Assembly: GCA_022704725.1 (NCBI GenBank)
Contig: JAKJFV010000030.1
Coordinates: 1-10,472, forward strand
Origin: Spirochaetota bacterium
GTDB taxonomy: Bacteria; Spirochaetota; Spirochaetia; Treponematales; Treponemataceae
Length of the DNA: 10,472 nt
Direction: 5' to 3'
Below, in pieces: positions 6,408 through 10,472 of the stretch. Below the pieces are notes generated by a model, which was not told the DNA's origin, searched no databases, and worked only from the letters and a program-made list of their open reading frames with translations. The stretch's first letter is position 1. Each line of letters opens with the position of its first letter. The position numbers were made by a program, and so were the translations under genes.

Positions 6408-6770
6408 ATGAAAAAAATAATGATTGTGGATGATTCATCAACTTTCCGCAACGTAATTAAAAATGCACTGGTATCTGAATTTGAAGTTTGCGAAGCAGAT
6501 GACGGGGTTAATGCACTTAACGCAATTCCCTCTGCAGGCGATATCGCCTTGTTTTTACTCGATGTTAATATGCCGAACATGGACGGATTAACACTGCTTG
6601 AAAACATACGAAAATTACCAAATCATGCAAAAACACCTGTTATTATGCTCACGACTGAAACAAAAGATGAATTTAGAGCGCAGGCGAAAAGCGCAGGCGC
6701 TAACGGCTGGATTGTAAAACCGTGCGAAGCGGATAAACTGCTTGACGTAGTTAAACGTCTTGCAGTCTAA
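6408..6770 (+). CDS. cheY: Response regulator CheY, single receiver domain
   Basis: A 120-aa receiver domain with no output domain. Phospho-CheY is expected to act on the flagellar switch or another output in the cytoplasm. The acidic pocket is D8/D9, the phospho-acceptor is D52 (LLDVNMP), the switch Thr is T82 (VIMLTTE), an aromatic W101 stands near the position of E. coli Tyr106, and the invariant Lys is K104 followed by Pro (WIVKP). Length and motifs are those of a standard CheY. It sits between the MCP-like gene and cheW, 29 and 27 bp from its neighbours. No dedicated phosphatase gene (cheX, cheC or cheZ) is next to it, unlike the cheA-cheW-cheX-cheY order known in other treponemes. Confidence 0.95.
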   Translation: MKKIMIVDDSSTFRNVIKNALVSEFEVCEADDGVNALNAIPSAGDIALFLLDVNMPNMDGLTLLENIRKLPNHAKTPVIMLTTETKDEFRAQAKSAGANGWIVKPCEADKLLDVVKRLAV

Positions 6771-6797
6771 TAATCAGAAATTTTTAAGGAGGTTCGG

Positions 6798-7298
6798 ATG
6801 GAATCAAACAGAAGAAAACTGGTAATAGGTGAACGATACCTGAGTTTTGAGGTTGACAACGAGCATTACTGCATCGACATTCTAAAAGTCAAAGAACTCT
6901 TAGGCATGACAACGATTACACCCCTGCCCCGCACGGCTGAGTATATTAAAGGTGTTATTAATCTCCGCGGCCAAATTATTCCCATAATTGACATAAGACT
7001 TAAATTCGGTCTGGAAGAAATTGACTACACAAAACACACCGGCATAATCATTGTCGAGGTGAATTTTGCAGGAGAGCCGATGCTCATGGGTATTATTGTA
7101 GACACTATTCAGGAAGTTATAAGCATACCTGAAGAAAAAATTTCTCAAATACCCTACATCAATGCACGAATTAAGGCTGAATATATACGGGGAATAGCAA
7201 ATACTGATGACGGAATGAAAATAATTCTTGATGTTCTTAAAATATTAAATTCCGATGAGCTTTCATCAGTGAAGGAAGTTGTACCAAAAGAAAAATAA
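6798..7298 (+). CDS. cheW: Chemotaxis coupling protein CheW
   Basis: A 166-aa single-domain adaptor that links receptor tips to the CheA P5 domain in the array. It shows the family pattern from YLSFEVDNEHYCIDILKVKE through the PLPRTAEYIKGVINLRG block, with N55LRG58 followed by QIIPIIDIRLKFGL, which forms the receptor-binding face. The second subdomain (GIIVDTIQEVISIPEEKI) and a short charged C-terminal tail (KEVVPKEK) complete it. AAGGAGG at 6786-6792 supports the ATG. It is slightly longer than a minimal CheW because of short extensions at both ends. It lies 18 bp before the MCP2 gene, its likely partner. Confidence 0.96.
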   Translation: MESNRRKLVIGERYLSFEVDNEHYCIDILKVKELLGMTTITPLPRTAEYIKGVINLRGQIIPIIDIRLKFGLEEIDYTKHTGIIIVEVNFAGEPMLMGIIVDTIQEVISIPEEKISQIPYINARIKAEYIRGIANTDDGMKIILDVLKILNSDELSSVKEVVPKEK

Positions 7299-7316
7299 GA
7301 ATTCGGAGGGAGAGTT

Positions 7317-9050
7317 ATGAAAAAAACAAATGGAATCGGCTCAAAAATTCTGTTACTGGCAGTATTTTTGGAAGCCATTGCGGTTGTAATTATTCTAATT
7401 GCAAACGCAGGAGTAAAAAGAGGATCTGACGGTGTAGACTTTGTCTATAACTACAATCTAAAAGGCGTTTTGTATGCTGCAGAAATTAAGGCAGAGATTA
7501 ACGACGCTGCAGCAACGGCTCTGCAGGTCATCCTGAATCAGGGAAACATACAGCGCATAACATCTTATTCAAAAACACTTAGCGAAAAAAAACAAAATTT
7601 TATCACTTTCATAGAAGAATATAAAAAATCCATACATTCTGAAGAAGATGAAAAAATGGCAGCGGAGCTTGAAGATTACTGCGGTCATTATTTTAATCTT
7701 TTAGATCAGCTTGTCCAAAAAGCTAAAAATCCGAATGACACAGGCGTCTATGCCTATGCTTCAGAAGTCATAACCCCTGTGCGGGTAAATTCTATTATAC
7801 CGCTTATAAATGACCTGCTTGAGCATGATGTTAATGCTGCAGAGACTGAATATAACGATATTCATAATGATGCACTGCGCTCTATGATCACAGTCTACGC
7901 CCTTCTTGGGATCGGACTCGCGTTTTCAATTGGATTATCAGTTGCCATAACCGCAAGCATCACAAAGCCCGTAAAACTTATTACACGAAATCTAAAAGAA
8001 AGCACATCCCAAATTGCCGTGTCAAGCGGACAGCTGGCAGACTCATCGCAGTCCATTGCAAACGGAGCTCAGGAACAGGCTGCCGGTATAGAAGAAACTA
8101 CAGCTTCGTTAGAAGAATTAGCATCCATGGTTAAGCAGAATGTTGCTAATTCCCGCCAGGCAAGTATTCTCTCAGACAAAGCACAAAGCGCGAGCTCACA
8201 GGGTTTTGAGAAAATGTCTGCAATGGTTAAAGCGATGGAAAACATATCTAAATCCACAGAAGAAATTAATGCAGTTATAGATGTTATTGATGCCATTGCA
8301 TTCCAGACAAATATGCTGGCTCTTAATGCCGCGGTTGAAGCTGCACGTGCGGGGGAAGCAGGACTTGGGTTTGCAGTTGTTGCAGATGAGGTAAAAAATC
8401 TTGCGACAAGGTCATCCGAATCTGCCAAAGAGACAGCTGCCATGATTAAAGAAACAATTAGAAATGTGGAAAGCGGATTATCCCTCTCAAAGGAAATGGA
8501 AGAACTTTTTTCACAAATGATGCAGAATTCTAAACAAGTATTTGAAATGAACCGTGAAGTTGAAAGTGCTTCTGCTCAGCAGGATGAGGGGATTAATCAG
8601 GTAAGCACTGCTATGATGCAGTTTGACACCGTTGTACAGGCAAATGCGTCGGAAGCAGAGGAAACAGCAAGCGCAGCAGAGGAAATGAACAGTCAGGTGC
8701 TGGTAATTAATGATATTGTTAAGAACTTAAATACTGTTATCATGGGTTCAAAAGTATCCGGTGCAGGCTTTGAAACCACCCAGAAAGCCGGTATTACTCG
8801 CAAAAAACCATCTGCACCCGCTAAAAACCAGGTACCGTCAAAATCCGGGAAAAAACCGGAGGCAGAGAAGAAAGCGCAAAAGGGAAAAACTGCATCACCG
8901 TCAAAAAATGAACACAAGGCAGCGAAGCTTCTTACTGCTGAGTCTGAAAAACCGCAAAAAACCGCAAAGGAAAATAAGAGTGTACCACAGACCGACAAAC
9001 ATATTATCAGTTTTGAAGACGATGAAGATTTCCCAAACCGTGAATCATAA
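7317..9050 (+). CDS. Transmembrane methyl-accepting chemotaxis protein (MCP2)
   Basis: A 577-aa inner-membrane chemoreceptor and close paralogue of MCP1. TM1 is at about 9-32, a periplasmic helical domain at about 33-186 (4HB-like, ligand unknown) and TM2 at about 187-212. A HAMP-like start, SITKPVKLIT (Pro218), leads straight into the adaptation helix QEQAAGIEETTASLEEL. The tip is at 327-347 with QTNMLALNAA and EAARAGE, and the return helix has QQDEGINQVSTAM and EAEETASAAEEMN. The bundle ends at about residue 476, as in MCP1. An 85-residue Lys/Pro/Ser-rich linker then ends in ISFEDDEDF (564-572). The linker is nearly twice as long as that of MCP1. GGAGGG lies six bases before the ATG. It sits between cheW and cheR, so it is probably the main receptor of this array. 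Confidence 0.96.
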   Translation: MKKTNGIGSKILLLAVFLEAIAVVIILIANAGVKRGSDGVDFVYNYNLKGVLYAAEIKAEINDAAATALQVILNQGNIQRITSYSKTLSEKKQNFITFIEEYKKSIHSEEDEKMAAELEDYCGHYFNLLDQLVQKAKNPNDTGVYAYASEVITPVRVNSIIPLINDLLEHDVNAAETEYNDIHNDALRSMITVYALLGIGLAFSIGLSVAITASITKPVKLITRNLKESTSQIAVSSGQLADSSQSIANGAQEQAAGIEETTASLEELASMVKQNVANSRQASILSDKAQSASSQGFEKMSAMVKAMENISKSTEEINAVIDVIDAIAFQTNMLALNAAVEAARAGEAGLGFAVVADEVKNLATRSSESAKETAAMIKETIRNVESGLSLSKEMEELFSQMMQNSKQVFEMNREVESASAQQDEGINQVSTAMMQFDTVVQANASEAEETASAAEEMNSQVLVINDIVKNLNTVIMGSKVSGAGFETTQKAGITRKKPSAPAKNQVPSKSGKKPEAEKKAQKGKTASPSKNEHKAAKLLTAESEKPQKTAKENKSVPQTDKHIISFEDDEDFPNRES

Positions 9051-9062
9051 AGGGATTTTCCA

Positions 9063-9842
9063 ATGTTCGACATAAAAAAGGGCCGGATTAAAGAAATACG
9101 GGATCTAGTATACCGTGAATTCGGCATTCATATTTCCGACAGTAAGATTGGAAGTATAGAACCAAAAATCAACAAGCTTCTCATGAACGAAAAATACCGG
9201 ACAGCAGAGGATTTTTTTTCCGAACTCGAAACGGGAAATCCAAAAAGCAAGGAATTACTAATAAAATACATAACTACAAATCATACCTATTTTTTTAGAG
9301 AGGCAGAACATTTTGCCCACTTACTTGAAGATATAAAGAAAACTAACCGGACAAATATTACAATCTGGTGTGCAGCATCTTCTACCGGCGAAGAACCCTA
9401 CAGCATAGCTATGACGCTGCTCGATGAAGGAATTAAAGATTTCAAAATTCTTGCTTCAGATCTGGACCGCAGTGTGCTCGAAGAGTTTAACCTCGGCATA
9501 TATCATGATAACAGATTTATTAAAACAACAAAGTACCAAAAAATTAAGTATTTTACAAAAGAAAGCGAAGGTGTATATAAAATTCGAAGCGAGCTTCGCA
9601 AGCATATATGTATAAAAAGGCTTAATCTTATGGATAATCTATATTTTACACAGCCCTTTGACTACATTTTCTGTAGAAATGTTTTTATTTATTTTGACGA
9701 CACCTCGAGACAAAGAACTCTTGAAACACTTGCAAGAAGTTTAAAATCCGGAGGAAAACTTTATATAGGACACACAGAAACTTTATTCACTTTTCCTTCT
9801 TCATTGCGAAGAGAAGCAAACTCTGTGTATAGAAAACTATAA
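9063..9842 (+). CDS. cheR: Chemoreceptor glutamate methyltransferase CheR
   Basis: A 259-aa enzyme that transfers a methyl group from S-adenosylmethionine to receptor glutamates, raising CheA activity during adaptation. The N-terminal helical domain covers about 1-70. The motif T72-N-H-T-Y-F-F-R79 opens the catalytic domain. The SAM-binding loop is CAASSTGEEPYSIAM (103-117), followed by the acidic strand end ASDLD (131-135), then FDYIFCRNVFIYF (199-211) and GGKLYIGHTETL (230-241). All expected motifs are intact and the length is typical. The ATG is preceded by a weak AAAGGGA overlapping the MCP2 stop codon, so its translation is probably coupled to the receptor it modifies. No extra TPR or other domain is present. 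Confidence 0.96.
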   Translation: MFDIKKGRIKEIRDLVYREFGIHISDSKIGSIEPKINKLLMNEKYRTAEDFFSELETGNPKSKELLIKYITTNHTYFFREAEHFAHLLEDIKKTNRTNITIWCAASSTGEEPYSIAMTLLDEGIKDFKILASDLDRSVLEEFNLGIYHDNRFIKTTKYQKIKYFTKESEGVYKIRSELRKHICIKRLNLMDNLYFTQPFDYIFCRNVFIYFDDTSRQRTLETLARSLKSGGKLYIGHTETLFTFPSSLRREANSVYRKL

Positions 9843-9860
9843 TCAATATGAGGAGTACCC

Positions 9861-10472
9861 ATGAGCAAAATAAAGGTATTAATCGTTGACGACTCGGCTA
9901 TTGTACGCGATATTCTAACACGCCGTCTGTCGCAACATCCTTCCATAGAAGTTATCGGGAGTGCGCCGGATCCTTTTATTGCAAGAAACAAAATAGAAAC
10001 ACAGGAAATAGATGTTATAACACTCGACATCGAGATGCCCCGCATGGACGGCCTCACATTTCTTAAATACCTTATGAAATATAAACCGATCCCGGTAATT
10101 ATTGTAAGTTCTCTTGCAGAAGGGCAAAACCAGGCGGCATTGGAAGCCCTTGAACGGGGTGCTGTCGATATTGTCAGTAAATCGGGCGGACCATACTCTG
10201 TAGAAGAAATTTCAGAAGAACTTGCAGAAAAAATTGTACAAGCAGCAAAGGTATCAAAATCACGGCTGGTCTCTGTTTCACAAAGGCTTCAAATTCCAAC
10301 ACATACCAAAGAAAAAATAACACTAACAGGAACGGCGCTTTCACAAATATCTACTACACATAAACTTCTTGTTGTCGGGGCCTCTACGGGGGGAACGATT
10401 GCCATGGAAGAAATTTTTACAAAATTTACTCCCGATTTTCCTCCGACATTGGCAGTAATTCACATGCCGGAG
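9861..10472 (+). CDS. cheB: Chemotaxis methylesterase/deamidase CheB, N-terminal 204 residues (3' end outside window)
   Basis: The frame starts with ATG at 9861 after AGGAG (9851-9855) and stays open through the right edge, so the gene is cut by the window, not broken. CheB removes methyl groups from receptor glutamates when phosphorylated by CheA. The receiver domain covers about 1-125: acidic pair D10/D11, phospho-acceptor D56 (LDIEMPRMDG), VIIVSS at 79-84 and Lys107. A linker follows (126-165). The esterase domain begins VVGASTGGT (171-179), with S175 as the expected catalytic serine and H201 (VIHMPE) as the expected catalytic histidine. The catalytic aspartate would lie beyond the window. 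It follows cheR by 18 bp, a common pairing. Confidence 0.95.
   Translation, partial: MSKIKVLIVDDSAIVRDILTRRLSQHPSIEVIGSAPDPFIARNKIETQEIDVITLDIEMPRMDGLTFLKYLMKYKPIPVIIVSSLAEGQNQAALEALERGAVDIVSKSGGPYSVEEISEELAEKIVQAAKVSKSRLVSVSQRLQIPTHTKEKITLTGTALSQISTTHKLLVVGASTGGTIAMEEIFTKFTPDFPPTLAVIHMPE

Noticed and set aside
9001..9033. FEDDED(Y/F) tail as a classical CheR-binding pentapeptide
   Set aside because: The pentapeptide consensus needs two aromatic residues separated by two positions; here five positions separate them, so it is reported only as a possible new tether.
8693..9127. 144-codon antisense ORF over the end of MCP2, and similar antisense frames over the other genes
   Set aside because: They lie opposite well-supported genes, have low-complexity composition mirroring the sense codons, and lack recognisable domains or start signals.

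Overview
The window looks like a spirochaete chromosome, most likely from the Treponema group. It carries the 3' end of a methionyl-tRNA synthetase gene followed by a dense chemosensory locus, all on the + strand. The lineage call rests on the recalled style of the MetG C-terminus and of the Che proteins, so it is an inference; no rRNA or other marker is present.

Layout: metG (3' part, 1-720) ends at a clear intrinsic terminator (762-796). A 353-bp intergenic region then holds a strong sigma70-type promoter (842-870) and a roughly 200-nt leader with several hairpins. It leads to a stand-alone transmembrane chemoreceptor (MCP1, 1074-2681), closed by a long stem-loop terminator (2712-2765). A second promoter of the same design (2801-2829), with a 17-bp palindrome just downstream, starts a tight operon: cheA (2887-5073), a short membrane-anchored MCP-like gene (5083-6378), cheY (6408-6770), cheW (6798-7298), a second transmembrane chemoreceptor (MCP2, 7317-9050), cheR (9063-9842) and cheB (9861 to the right edge, incomplete). 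Gaps inside the operon are 9-29 bp and each gene has its own ribosome binding site.

How it works together: MCP1 and MCP2 are paralogues with a related but diverged periplasmic helical sensor and nearly the same cytoplasmic signalling hairpin. They should form arrays with CheW and CheA. CheA phosphorylates CheY (output) and CheB (adaptation), while CheR and CheB methylate and demethylate the receptors. No cheX, cheC, cheD or cheZ gene is seen before the window ends. The most interesting item is the 431-aa MCP-like protein between cheA and cheY. It has no sensor domain, keeps a minimal receptor tip, and ends with a helix whose sequence resembles the CheZ phosphatase motif (E342-x3-Q346). It could be a CheY phosphatase built on a receptor scaffold. 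CheA is also unusual: about 135 extra N-terminal residues before the HPt domain, and a duplicated MshEN-like module where the P2 domain is normally found.
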